A DNA stretch of 64,000 nt from Bacteroidota bacterium (lineage in GTDB: Bacteria; Bacteroidota; Ignavibacteria; Palsa-1295), in the NCBI GenBank assembly GCA_018266755.1, contig JAFDZW010000005.1, forward strand, positions 1,439,963 through 1,503,962, written 5' to 3'. The stretch's first letter is position 1, and every line of letters begins with the position of its first letter. The notes below the pieces were generated by a model. That model saw nothing but the letters and a program-made list of their open reading frames with translations. It was not told where the DNA came from and made no database searches. The translations under genes were made by a program, and so were the position numbers. This document shows positions 28,358 through 37,985 of this stretch, one piece after another.

Positions 28358-28456
28358 TGCCGATTTCTCCTTCGTAATTGATGAATTTACAATCATAGGT
28401 CTATACTAAAAACTTTCTATCCGCGTCCTTGTTACGCGCGGTTTTCAACAATATAG

Positions 28457-29734
28457 TCAGTGAACGACTGAAATTCTAAATACTTGTTCTACTTCGCCCC
28501 GTTCATTGGTGATTCGAACTATGAAACAGCCTGACGCCGGAATCCGCATATCTGCACTATTCGTCCCTGCAATCATCGCTTGTTCGATGAGACGGCCACC
28601 CAGATCATAAAGATCGGCGGTACTGTGCATATCGACATCCAACGAACGACGAACGAGGTGCGCTATCCCATGCTCAACAGCAATGCTCCAACGATTACCT
28701 GATTCGTCTGATCTGACCGACGCATTCGATGTATCTCGCATACCTTCGACGCACACTGCGCCGAGATGATACCCAACCTGAGAGACGAGCTCGTCAGGAT
28801 TTGTCACTTGAAAATTTGGTGCGGAGATCACGGAGCACAATGTGTCGCTACGTTTCTTCGCGCTGAGAACGATCGCGAAAAGATACTCGACTGAATGAAT
28901 CGGGATCGTTGACGCATATCGAACACGAAGCGTATCTCCGGACATTGAGCTGGATATTGTCGAACTTGTCACACTAGGCATCACCTGTAAAAGGCGTACT
29001 GCCGATGTATCGATGATACATTGGAAGTCCGCCGATCGCACAGAGGCACTATCGCCCCCGACTAGCGAAACACCAGAGGATCCAACAGAATCCGATCGTA
29101 GTTGTACCGAATCGATAACAACGGTTATTGGAAATCGCTTAGGCGTTGGCGTCGATGTTGTATCCAACACCGCGACGGCTACCGGCCCCCATCCGAGATC
29201 CGGATTCCCAGATGCCCCCTCAATGATCACAGTGTCAATACCACTATTAACGCTCGTATCGGCAGATTTCCCCGCGTCAACTTTAGAAATCAACACCGAG
29301 GCAGAATCGGCGAGCGTATTCTTTACCAGCGCGCGATATTGAAACAGGATATGCTTGCTCGTATCGAATGTCGACCCCGATGCAAGGGCGATCACAGTCA
29401 GATGCCCACTTGCACCATCGTAGGTCGCCTGATGGTAGGCGGCATTCGCTGCAACAGATGCATCGAAGATTGCCTTATTGTCACCGACCGGCTCGAAACC
29501 TATCACTGAATTTTGCAGAACCATATCCACCTGATAGCTATGAAAGCGACTCGGCTTCGGGCACTGCAATCGACAGTATACGCTGAAGATCGAATCAGCC
29601 GGCAAATTCGCCTGCTTAATGATCTTCTTTTCGAACCGCAGGAAGAGCACATTCTTCCCGCTAAACTGGGATCTACTACTACCAACACCAACCATCGTCA
29701 GAAGGAGGAGGGCCAGTGTGATAGTTTTGTTCAC
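28457..29734 (-). CDS. cohesin-like secreted protein with short T9SS sorting domain
   Basis: 425 residues; the frame begins at a GTG (29734) followed by a signal peptide (NKTITLALLLLTMVGVGSSRSQ). Two cohesin-like beta-sandwich stretches can be read: about 25-165 (VYCRLQCPKPSRFHSYQVDMVLQ, AAYHQATYDGASGHLTVIALASGS, ILFQYRALVKNTLADSASVLI) and about 190-320 with a similar pattern (ADFQCIIDTSAVRLLQ, YLFAIVLSAKKRSDT). The C-terminus (DLYDLGGRLIEQAMIAG...CFIVRITNERGEVEQVFRISVVH) is a T9SS sorting domain. The next protein downstream carries a dockerin-like motif, so a cohesin-dockerin contact is possible. Confidence 0.75.
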   Translation of the reverse strand: MNKTITLALLLLTMVGVGSSRSQFSGKNVLFLRFEKKIIKQANLPADSIFSVYCRLQCPKPSRFHSYQVDMVLQNSVIGFEPVGDNKAIFDASVAANAAYHQATYDGASGHLTVIALASGSTFDTSKHILFQYRALVKNTLADSASVLISKVDAGKSADTSVNSGIDTVIIEGASGNPDLGWGPVAVAVLDTTSTPTPKRFPITVVIDSVQLRSDSVGSSGVSLVGGDSASVRSADFQCIIDTSAVRLLQVMPSVTSSTISSSMSGDTLRVRYASTIPIHSVEYLFAIVLSAKKRSDTLCSVISAPNFQVTNPDELVSQVGYHLGAVCVEGMRDTSNASVRSDESGNRWSIAVEHGIAHLVRRSLDVDMHSTADLYDLGGRLIEQAMIAGTNSADMRIPASGCFIVRITNERGEVEQVFRISVVH

Positions 29735-29758
29735 TGTCTATTTGTCAAAGAACGTAAT

Positions 29759-29794
29759 GTCTGGCTCCCGATGTCATAACATCGGGAGCCAGAC
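29759..29794. terminator. 16-bp perfect hairpin between two T9SS protein genes
   Basis: Stem 29759-29774 pairs without mismatch with 29779-29794 around a CATA loop. It follows the gene at 29806-31692 on the minus strand. No T tract follows, so it may be a processing or mRNA-stability stem. Confidence 0.6.
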
Positions 29795-29805
29795 GAAAAC
29801 AACTA

Positions 29806-31692
29806 TTACTGCATCAGGTTGATCTTACCGACCAACACCGACGAACCCGCCGACAAGTTGTAGTAGTATACACCTGCGGGGACAACCGCACCACTATTAT
29901 CATGACCATCCCACTGGATCGAGTGCGAACCGGCGGAGAATGTCTGACCTGCAGTGATCGTGCGAACTTCCTTACCGAGCAGATCGAAGATCTTTGCGGT
30001 AACGACATTCGATTCGCTCATGGAGAAGTGAACCGTGGTCGCAGCGTCGGCCGAGACACTGAACGGATTCGGAGCGACTTTCTCGACCGAGAAATTCGTA
30101 GCCGAAGCCGATGTCACATCCATTTCAAGAGCGGAGCGCTGAGCCGGATATGCCTGGTCATTAATCGAAATGTTATTCAGCTCGATCGACGTCGGAACAT
30201 GCGTATCGTTGGAAACGAACTCGAGGTAACCGAGCACGTCGCCTTCTGCAAATTGTCCCGTAGCAGCAAATGCAACTTTACCCGACTTCGCATTACCATA
30301 GATCATTCCGACCTTGGTCTGCGTACCGGCAAACTCGAGTGCCGACGGATTGTTCGAAGCAACATTGCACTCCAAGCTGACTGCGCCGTTGACAGAGCCA
30401 TGCAGGACGAGCGGCACCATAATCGTACGGTCGTTCATCACTGCCTGCTTTACATCAGCTTGAATCGAAGCGATGTTCGTCTCTGCACCGGCCGCTTCCT
30501 TCCAGGACGGAAGAACGTGGAGCCACGGCAGGAACGGGATCTTCGCAGCAAGATAGGTCAGGATGTACGCAGCATCGTACGGGGTCACACGGTAAAAGAA
30601 ATACGGTGCGAACTGCGGATTCTGGTACTGTCCGTTGTGATTACAATCCCCATGGAAGGCGTTACGACCTTCGACACTATCGAGCGGCGGATATGCCTGT
30701 GCGGTAGCGCCAAGAATAAGGTCAGCGTCCGCAATCGTTACGAAACGGTTCTGATTATTGACAACCTTCGGATCGAAGCTCGTGAGCTGAGTAAGGTCGG
30801 CATCACCATCACCCCACTGTGCCAACGTACCGCGACCTTCGGGATCGAAAGAAATCACGCGGCCGGGCAAGCAGCTCGCCGGCGGCCAGCAGGTCGTCAA
30901 CGAGTCCGTGTTTGTACGGGCCGGGTTCTCTCCGTCGACCAACGACGGGAACAGGCCGTTCATAAAGCTGTAGCCGGTGCTATCATCGATACCAACCGTG
31001 CAGCCCTGCGTCTTGACGTTGCCGAGATTACCGATTGGTCCATAGTGGAACTGAATCGTGGCGCGATGGTCGGGAAGATCAAGATCATTCGCCATCGAGT
31101 TTTCAACGATTTGAATCTGGAACGTTGCAATCGAGTTCGGATTGCTCTTATCGTTGATGTTCAGATTCTTCCATTCCAAGATAAAAGTATGAAGAAACGA
31201 GCCTGGAGCTGCGTTCGGATTCGGATCGGGAACACTGTTGGTCGTGTACCAGATCACGGTCGGCGTGTACCCAGCCGGCTTATCGGCAAGCGTACGATAG
31301 ATATGGTCGCCGAAGAACGGAGCAAGCGTATTGTTTGGCTCGTTCGGCAAGAAAATGTAGTACTTGTCGTGCGTGATTACCGGACGATCGCGATGTCCTA
31401 CGGTGGCCCAACCATTCACACAGACATTAACCGTGTTATAGCTATTGCCATTGTAGTCAAACGTAAATCCAGTCGGAACGTCGTTTGCCACACCGTCATC
31501 GAGATCGACGACGCCAGCAAACGTCTTAAAGTCCAGGATATTAATGACCGTCCCGTTCGGAAGCGGGTTATAGAAGGCATTCTCAATGCCCATATTGAAA
31601 TCTGCCCAGATCTGTGCATGAGACTGACCGGCGAGCGTGCCGACCAGGGCTACACAAACCGCAAGGCCCAAGATCCGCTTGAAGAGCTTCAT
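29806..31692 (-). CDS. surface protein with dockerin-like and cohesin-like modules and T9SS sorting domain
   Basis: 628 residues; the ATG at 31692 has GGAG about 9 bases upstream and a signal peptide (LGLAVCVALVGTLAGQSHAQ). Residues ~25-285 form a beta-sandwich found in gliding/adhesion-type proteins (FTFDYNGNSYNTVNVCVNGWATVG, HRATIQFHYGPIG). About 315-400 is dockerin-like: FVTIADADLILGATAQ, then DCNHNGQYQ with TPYDAAYILTYLA. About 410-520 is cohesin-like (MVPLVLHGSVNGAVSLECNV...GDVLGYLEFVSN). A FlgD-type/T9SS domain ends it (IFDLLGKEVRTITAG...WDGHDNSGAVVPAGVYYYNL). Having both halves of a cohesin-dockerin pair suggests self-assembly; inferred only. Confidence 0.8.
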   Translation of the reverse strand: MKLFKRILGLAVCVALVGTLAGQSHAQIWADFNMGIENAFYNPLPNGTVINILDFKTFAGVVDLDDGVANDVPTGFTFDYNGNSYNTVNVCVNGWATVGHRDRPVITHDKYYIFLPNEPNNTLAPFFGDHIYRTLADKPAGYTPTVIWYTTNSVPDPNPNAAPGSFLHTFILEWKNLNINDKSNPNSIATFQIQIVENSMANDLDLPDHRATIQFHYGPIGNLGNVKTQGCTVGIDDSTGYSFMNGLFPSLVDGENPARTNTDSLTTCWPPASCLPGRVISFDPEGRGTLAQWGDGDADLTQLTSFDPKVVNNQNRFVTIADADLILGATAQAYPPLDSVEGRNAFHGDCNHNGQYQNPQFAPYFFYRVTPYDAAYILTYLAAKIPFLPWLHVLPSWKEAAGAETNIASIQADVKQAVMNDRTIMVPLVLHGSVNGAVSLECNVASNNPSALEFAGTQTKVGMIYGNAKSGKVAFAATGQFAEGDVLGYLEFVSNDTHVPTSIELNNISINDQAYPAQRSALEMDVTSASATNFSVEKVAPNPFSVSADAATTVHFSMSESNVVTAKIFDLLGKEVRTITAGQTFSAGSHSIQWDGHDNSGAVVPAGVYYYNLSAGSSVLVGKINLMQ

Positions 31693-31753
31693 ATTCGATA
31701 TCTCCTTCAGAGAAATTGACACAATATACGTTAAAAGTCCTGTACTATGATCA

Positions 31754-31792
31754 ACCGTATGCGGGGTGGCTTGTTACACCACCCCGCCGGTT
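31754..31792. terminator. GC-rich hairpin after the giant T9SS protein gene
   Basis: GCGGGGTGG (31761-31769) pairs with CCACCCCGC (31779-31787), with flanking AACCG/CGGTT extending the stem. It is directly downstream of the gene ending at 31801. No T tract. Confidence 0.55.
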
Positions 31793-31800
31793 GAAATAGA

Positions 31801-34800
31801 TTACTTGTTCAGAGTCATCTTGATGGTCGACGTGTAGTCCGCGGCCGACATCTTGCAGATGTACGTGCCGTTCGCCACAGCGTTGCCAGAGGCATCCAGA
31901 CCATCCCATACCGCAGGGTACGTACCTGCGTCGACCGACTCGTTGACCAAGGTACGGATCAACGTACCCTTAATGTCATAGATCTCGATCTTCACATTCG
32001 AGCGATTTGCCACACTGAAGTTGAGCGTGGTGCTCGTCGAGAACGGATTCGGCGAATTCGGCTCGAGCGAGAATACCGGCGTGGCAGTCTTCTCGACACC
32101 CGAGTTCGTCGGGACGAACACGATCAGCGCATTCGAGAGGCCGACATTACGGATCTCGAGGCATGCACTGTCATTGCTACCGCCGACATTGGTCATCAGC
32201 GTATAGCTGGTGTTATTGATCAAGTGGTTCGCCGGCGTCGCCATGTCGATGGAGAATTCACCTGCATCGAACGGATGGCGCAGATAGAAGTGGCCCTTCA
32301 TCGTGCCGGTGCTATTCAAGCAGCTCGGCTTCCAGCAGATACGGATCGGGTAGAGGAAGCCTCCATTATCCGAACCAGCATTGAAGCGCATCTGCCACGT
32401 GATATCGGTAACCTGTGCCGTGTCATGACGAATATCGACATAACCGCCCTTGAGCGAGCCACCGACCGGGTACTCCCAGCGTCCGTCGAACACTTGCGAG
32501 TTCGGAGCTGCCGGAATTTCGAATTCGCAATAACGAACGTCGAGCGAATCGGTACCGTAGCGGCCTGCACCGAAGCAGAGGCGCGCAACGTCAGAAGTCG
32601 GGTGCGTAAGCGAGTCAGCCTTGTTGTAGACATAGACTGCGCACTCGAAGGTCGGAACATCACCGACGAAGACGCGATAGCGCAACGTATCGGTATTGCC
32701 ATGACCATCGTCTACACCAACGTTCAAGTAGATCGGCGGCGGCGGATTCGACGAGAAATATGTATCGTCGAGTGTAAACGTACCGCAGACAGCGATCGCA
32801 ACGGTGTCAGTAGACTGTGTCTGACCATCGGTGAATACCGGTGTCACAGAACCCGTCCAGCCATTTGCCGGATCAGCGGTGACCGTGAACGCAAGGCTAT
32901 CCGGACCGCAATCACGCAAGAGATCGTGGTCATGGATCGGAATCGTGTCACAGAACTGAACATTATTCTGCACGCAGACAATGTTCGGGCCGCGCAAGAA
33001 GCTCGGCAAGTGCTCGGTCGAATCGACGTTAAGCGGGATCTGGGCCCATGCCGTCAGACCGCACTGATCCTGGACGATAACCGTCACAGTCTCAGCCGTG
33101 TCACAAGCAGCACCCGATCCGGTACCACGCGGAGCATCCTTGATACCCGGGGTACCATAGAGCACACCCGAAGCAGGATTGATCTGCAACCAAGCCGGCG
33201 TCGTACCGTTGAGGGTCGTCTTGCCAGTCTTGTAACGGTTATCGCGATACACATCCTGCGTCTGGCCCTGATAGAGCAACTGGAAGGTGTGCGTATCTCC
33301 GAAGTTCGGATCGAAGATATTGATACGACGCAGACCGAGGGTGTCCTTCGAATTTGCGCTGTAGTCAGAATCTTCCTTCGCATTCGGCAGCGATGTCGTC
33401 AAGATTTTCGGCTCGACGTTAATCACTGCATGCCACTGCTGCTGAGACTTGCCGGCGTGGCCGTCATCAGCTTGGATCGAGACGATCGTATCAAGCAAGA
33501 GCTCCGAGTTGACCTGCGGAACCGGCGTGATCAACGAGTACGCCGTAGCGGAATCGATTGCCACATGGATGATACCCTTCGTCTTAAAGTTTGCATCTGC
33601 AAACGCACCCTTCAACCACAGCGGCGTAACAAGGCCACTGTACGATGTGCGGCCGTAGCGGAAATCCCACGGCTTACCAGCAGCGGTCGTGATGGCCGCA
33701 GCTGTCGAATCTTCTGTTTCGTCATCCGTCTGGACGTCATAGTCGTAACGGAGGCTATCGGTCAAGTTCGCCGTACCGACGCAACCCGTTGCCGGGGTGG
33801 TCGTGAAGACAGGCAAGCTATCGCGAACGAAGATGCGGAAGTCATATGTGCTATACGTGCGACGAACATCGATCGTATCGCTCAAGAAGCCCTGCTGACA
33901 ATTCATGTATGCAGGATAGATCCACATCGAAAGCGTATCGGCATTGTCACCGAGATCAGCAGCCGTATGATTGTTATACGGCGGGATCGGGCCGCTCGTC
34001 GTGAGTGAATCGAGCAACAAGTGTTCCGAACGCTTGTTCGGCGGCCAGTTGGTCATGACGACATGAACCGGCTCTCCACCAGGCACGACATCAGGATTGT
34101 GCGGGGTACCGAAGAGTTGGATATAACCGTTCGAACCGCCGCTCGGATTAACGTTGCGCACGGTGTCGCGCTGCAACCACCATGGCAAGCGATAGTTCAG
34201 CGAATCCATCCCGGCCGGGAAGGTCACTGAGTAATCCAACATCGTGTAGTACGGATTCCACAGCCAACGCGGGTCGTAGAAATTATTCATATCGTACCCA
34301 CCGATACGGAACAGAACGTTATTGAGGTTCTGGTTCGAGCTGTACGGAACGTACACATTATCCTCACGAGCGTAGAGACGGTTCGGATTCAATGTGTCAT
34401 TCTGAAGCGCCGGGACGTCACCAGCCCAGAACGGAGCCATTACGTCACCGATCTTGAAGCTCAAGCCACGTGCCTTTGCACCGGCAAAGCCATACTTCCA
34501 AAGCTGCGTACGGCTGAAGACCGAGATCTGGTCACCAGGACGTACCGGAAGCGTATGGTAACGCTCGCCAGCATACCACAAGGTCTGTGCCGGGCTACCC
34601 GAACCCTGCATACCGATAGTAGCGATCGTGTCCGGACCAACCACATTCTGAAGCTGGTTCAGACCGAGATTGTATGCACGACCGTCAAGAGCTGCGCTAT
34701 CTTCAAGCTTTGCAGCGCGAGCGATCTCATTGTAGGTCGTGTTGGTCGGACGGATAAGTGTCGGGCTCCAGAGCACCTTCGCGCGTGCAAACGGATTGCG

Positions 34801-37776
34801 CGAACCAACCGTCGAATCCGGAACGAAGTCCAAACGACCACGGTACGGAATGCTCGACGAATCGGCATGGTCTGCAAACTCTTCCTTGAGGTTCACACGA
34901 ACATACTCCTGCGTCGTCTCATTGAGAACGAACACCGTCGTGTAGTTACGTGCATAGGCATCGCGGTTGCGATCTGCAACGTCGACATCAGCCGACAGGA
35001 ACAGCGGATAACCAAGCGGATGATTACCGACGAACTGCGTCTGGTAACGCATGATCTTCGAGAGATAGACCGGGTCCTTCTCAAAGATATCGCGAGTCCA
35101 GCGGCGCAGGCCAGTGTGATTGTTGGCTGCATTACCGATATCGGTCGGCAGACCAAGCGAGAAGGCTTCTGCGATTGCAAGGCGGCGATTGCTGTAATCA
35201 ACCGTCTTGATATCGAGACCGCGATCGAAGATATCATAGATGCGACCCTCGAAGAGGAGCGTATCCGGAATCGTACCGATCGGAACGTAGGTGTACGAGC
35301 TTGCCGGGAAGCGGTTTGGCTCATACACGTTCGTGAAGCAGTCCTTGGTATAATAATCAATGAAGAACGTCGACTGGATCGCGCCGATCGGCAGCGTCGG
35401 GAGCTGCGTGATCAGATCCGGACCCGACTCGCCCCAGAAGTTACCACGGAGCGTATCAACACCACCAAAACCATGCGGGCCATCCGGCTCGCGAAGGATG
35501 TAGCGTGCGACGTTGTCATAGATGGCATTACCGCGCGAGTTGGTCTCGTGCTGCGGTGCCGGTCCTTCAAAATCAGCCCAGATCGTTGCGCCTGCGCTCT
35601 GATCGCCCGGATTGTTCTTGTTCGGGTTTTCGAGGTCGACCGAAGCAACGTGCTGGCTGGTAGCAAAGTTATTTGCGACCAACGTCTGGTTTGCAGTAAC
35701 CTGCAAACGGAAGTTATCCGAATGGATCGCCGAACCGGTGAATGCCTGGTTGTGCTCAAAACGAGCGCGGCTCAGGATCAACGTATCGAGCAGGATCAGC
35801 GGGTTGGGCGAGTTGTTGATGTCAACATACAACGCACCACCACGGCCATTACGAACTTCGAGCGCCGCCGAGTCATTTGCAACGGCAACCGTCGCAACGT
35901 TCTCGATGAAACGAGTAAGCTCACGGCGATCGTACGGGAGCGGCGAGAGCGACGGGGTCGTTGCATTATACTTGTCTTCAACCATGAAGCGATTGTATGC
36001 AAAGACACCCGGGCCCGACTGGCCCATATTCATATATACCGCACCACCATTGCCACCATGGACATAGTTGCGGAAATACTCGACTGCGAACGCACTGTCG
36101 CGCGTACCGATGAATTCAGCGCCACCACCCTTTACAAGGTCATAGTACTGCGGACGAGCGATACGTGTATCCGACGGATCGACGAAGTTGGCGATGTGCC
36201 ATACGCGACGGCTCTGAATGTCGGGATTGGCGTTCGGATTGAGGTAAATAGAACCACCGGCGACACCGGCGGCATTACCTGCAAACTTCACACGCATTTC
36301 AACGGAATCGAAGAGCGGAGCGACCTTGGTCGACGGCTCGAGATAACCGGTGATAAACGTGTACCAGTTCTGATAGATGGCGCCACCAGCATAGTATGCG
36401 GTGTTAAGCGCAAATTCGATATTACCGGAATCGCGGAGCGTGAACGGCGAGGTCTGAACAACATTTTCACCGTCGATCACAAGAGCCGAGCCATTCTGGA
36501 AACCATTGCCACTCGGCAAACCGCCAGTACCGCCATTGTTCTGCCAATCCATAAAGATGGCACCACCCATACCGGCAACGTTTCCGAGGAAACGGGCACG
36601 CTTAATGATTGCAAGACCCGGACGGCGCGACTGTGCGCTCGGCGGAGCCTGCCAAGCCGGATCAGAAGACGTGCGGCTGACATAAATAGCACCACCGCGC
36701 ATATTCTGGTCACCGGAGGCGGCAATTGCACTATCAGTATTACAACCGATAAGCGATGCGGTCAAGGCAGTATAGTCACCGACATAGATTGCGCCGCCGT
36801 ATGCTTGCTGTTGCAAGGAACCCTGCGACTTTGCAGGATTATTTACCGTACAACGCTCGAACTGCATGCTGTCGACGTTCTTCGGCAAGCTGGCCGGAAT
36901 GCCAAGCGGGTAAGCAACACTATCCGTGTAGCCAAGATAGCAGGAGCGGAAATCGCTGACCGTCGCGCCGAGACGCGCCGACATATAGATTGCGCCGCCA
37001 TACGCGCCGGTATCGGCCCAGTTGGCGTGCGAGTTCGGATTGACGGTTTCGTTAAGAACTCGGCAATCGCGGATCAAAAGCTTGCGGACCTGATGGTTCA
37101 CGAGCGCCATACGGCCGTCGTCCCCCGGGAAGTATGAAGCGGAGGGGGCCTGTAGGAACGCGAATGCACCACCACGATAAATCGCCTGACAGCTGTCGGC
37201 AATCACATCGAGCAGATAGGTCTTAGCGGAGAATGTCGTCATGACAGCACCGGTACCGTTCGACGCGCGAATAAGAGCGAGCGAATTCGTGAGCTTCGGG
37301 CTACCCGGAATGTCAGCCACACCGTAGATCAACTGATTGTCGATCGACTCCTTCTTACGGAAGAACGCGAACCGGCAGTTCGCAAAATAGACAGAGTCAG
37401 CGCCCGGCAGAACGAGGATATGCCCCCATTCGTATGAATTGCCGTTGACGTTGAAGCCTCGGAATTGAATCCGTCGCTGCAAGCCGGAAAAACCATTTGC
37501 AACGATCTTTCCGCCGACCGAGTCCATGATACGGCCACCCGGAAGGAAATGCACTTCGGCACCTTCCTGAATGATCAGCTTTCCGGAAATACTATAATTT
37601 CCGGAAATACGATAGATCGTATCGGTATTGCTGTTGCCTGGCGTGCGAGAATAGAACGTCCTCGTCTGACCAGACGTCAGATAGCCGCTGACATCGACGA
37701 TACGTTGCGCTTTCGCATCCTGGAGAATTCCCAGAAATACGAGAGAGAACATAAATGCAATCAATAAACGCTGCAT
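31801..37776 (-). CDS. ~2,000-residue Pmp-like beta-helix surface protein with T9SS sorting domain
   Basis: 1,991 residues from the ATG at 37776, which has GGAGG six bases upstream and a signal peptide (QRLLIAFMFSLVFLGILQDAKAQ); the frame extends to 37875 without similar support. Residues ~30-750 form a right-handed beta-helix with at least eight GGA[IVL][YF] repeats, some with a preceding FxxN (FLGNVAGMGGAIF, FALNTAYYAGGAIY, FAGNAAGVAGGSIY), the signature of chlamydial polymorphic membrane proteins. The middle is of unknown fold. The C-terminal third has repeated Ig/cadherin-like domains (HAGKSQQQWHAVINVEPK, HGNTDTLRYRVFVGD) and a FlgD/T9SS sorting domain (IYDIKGTLIRTLVNE...WDGLDASGNAVANGTYICK). 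It is likely a very large adhesin or surface-layer protein. Confidence 0.85.
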   Translation of the reverse strand: MQRLLIAFMFSLVFLGILQDAKAQRIVDVSGYLTSGQTRTFYSRTPGNSNTDTIYRISGNYSISGKLIIQEGAEVHFLPGGRIMDSVGGKIVANGFSGLQRRIQFRGFNVNGNSYEWGHILVLPGADSVYFANCRFAFFRKKESIDNQLIYGVADIPGSPKLTNSLALIRASNGTGAVMTTFSAKTYLLDVIADSCQAIYRGGAFAFLQAPSASYFPGDDGRMALVNHQVRKLLIRDCRVLNETVNPNSHANWADTGAYGGAIYMSARLGATVSDFRSCYLGYTDSVAYPLGIPASLPKNVDSMQFERCTVNNPAKSQGSLQQQAYGGAIYVGDYTALTASLIGCNTDSAIAASGDQNMRGGAIYVSRTSSDPAWQAPPSAQSRRPGLAIIKRARFLGNVAGMGGAIFMDWQNNGGTGGLPSGNGFQNGSALVIDGENVVQTSPFTLRDSGNIEFALNTAYYAGGAIYQNWYTFITGYLEPSTKVAPLFDSVEMRVKFAGNAAGVAGGSIYLNPNANPDIQSRRVWHIANFVDPSDTRIARPQYYDLVKGGGAEFIGTRDSAFAVEYFRNYVHGGNGGAVYMNMGQSGPGVFAYNRFMVEDKYNATTPSLSPLPYDRRELTRFIENVATVAVANDSAALEVRNGRGGALYVDINNSPNPLILLDTLILSRARFEHNQAFTGSAIHSDNFRLQVTANQTLVANNFATSQHVASVDLENPNKNNPGDQSAGATIWADFEGPAPQHETNSRGNAIYDNVARYILREPDGPHGFGGVDTLRGNFWGESGPDLITQLPTLPIGAIQSTFFIDYYTKDCFTNVYEPNRFPASSYTYVPIGTIPDTLLFEGRIYDIFDRGLDIKTVDYSNRRLAIAEAFSLGLPTDIGNAANNHTGLRRWTRDIFEKDPVYLSKIMRYQTQFVGNHPLGYPLFLSADVDVADRNRDAYARNYTTVFVLNETTQEYVRVNLKEEFADHADSSSIPYRGRLDFVPDSTVGSRNPFARAKVLWSPTLIRPTNTTYNEIARAAKLEDSAALDGRAYNLGLNQLQNVVGPDTIATIGMQGSGSPAQTLWYAGERYHTLPVRPGDQISVFSRTQLWKYGFAGAKARGLSFKIGDVMAPFWAGDVPALQNDTLNPNRLYAREDNVYVPYSSNQNLNNVLFRIGGYDMNNFYDPRWLWNPYYTMLDYSVTFPAGMDSLNYRLPWWLQRDTVRNVNPSGGSNGYIQLFGTPHNPDVVPGGEPVHVVMTNWPPNKRSEHLLLDSLTTSGPIPPYNNHTAADLGDNADTLSMWIYPAYMNCQQGFLSDTIDVRRTYSTYDFRIFVRDSLPVFTTTPATGCVGTANLTDSLRYDYDVQTDDETEDSTAAAITTAAGKPWDFRYGRTSYSGLVTPLWLKGAFADANFKTKGIIHVAIDSATAYSLITPVPQVNSELLLDTIVSIQADDGHAGKSQQQWHAVINVEPKILTTSLPNAKEDSDYSANSKDTLGLRRINIFDPNFGDTHTFQLLYQGQTQDVYRDNRYKTGKTTLNGTTPAWLQINPASGVLYGTPGIKDAPRGTGSGAACDTAETVTVIVQDQCGLTAWAQIPLNVDSTEHLPSFLRGPNIVCVQNNVQFCDTIPIHDHDLLRDCGPDSLAFTVTADPANGWTGSVTPVFTDGQTQSTDTVAIAVCGTFTLDDTYFSSNPPPPIYLNVGVDDGHGNTDTLRYRVFVGDVPTFECAVYVYNKADSLTHPTSDVARLCFGAGRYGTDSLDVRYCEFEIPAAPNSQVFDGRWEYPVGGSLKGGYVDIRHDTAQVTDITWQMRFNAGSDNGGFLYPIRICWKPSCLNSTGTMKGHFYLRHPFDAGEFSIDMATPANHLINNTSYTLMTNVGGSNDSACLEIRNVGLSNALIVFVPTNSGVEKTATPVFSLEPNSPNPFSTSTTLNFSVANRSNVKIEIYDIKGTLIRTLVNESVDAGTYPAVWDGLDASGNAVANGTYICKMSAADYTSTIKMTLNK

Positions 37777-37985
37777 ACTTCCTCCGTGAGTGAGTAAATT
37801 ACGGATTGACAAAAAACTTTCTGGTTGACGCTCAGGCTGTGGCGTCGGATCAGTTGTTGCTCGCTCGATCAACATTGTACCGATTATCCTTACTATCGTA
37901 TTAATATTAAAACAGTTACGCCGGCGCAGAATGCACCGGCATCACCGTATCTCGTTACTAAAGTCCTGCAAATATACGGAAGAAA

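Noticed and set aside
34555-37137. Long open frame of 860 codons on the plus strand, and others at 29902-31719 and 32224-34008
   Set aside because: They are antisense to T9SS genes with convincing signal peptides and sorting domains; their translations are Arg/Val/Ile-rich and look like a mirror of the coding strand's codon bias.
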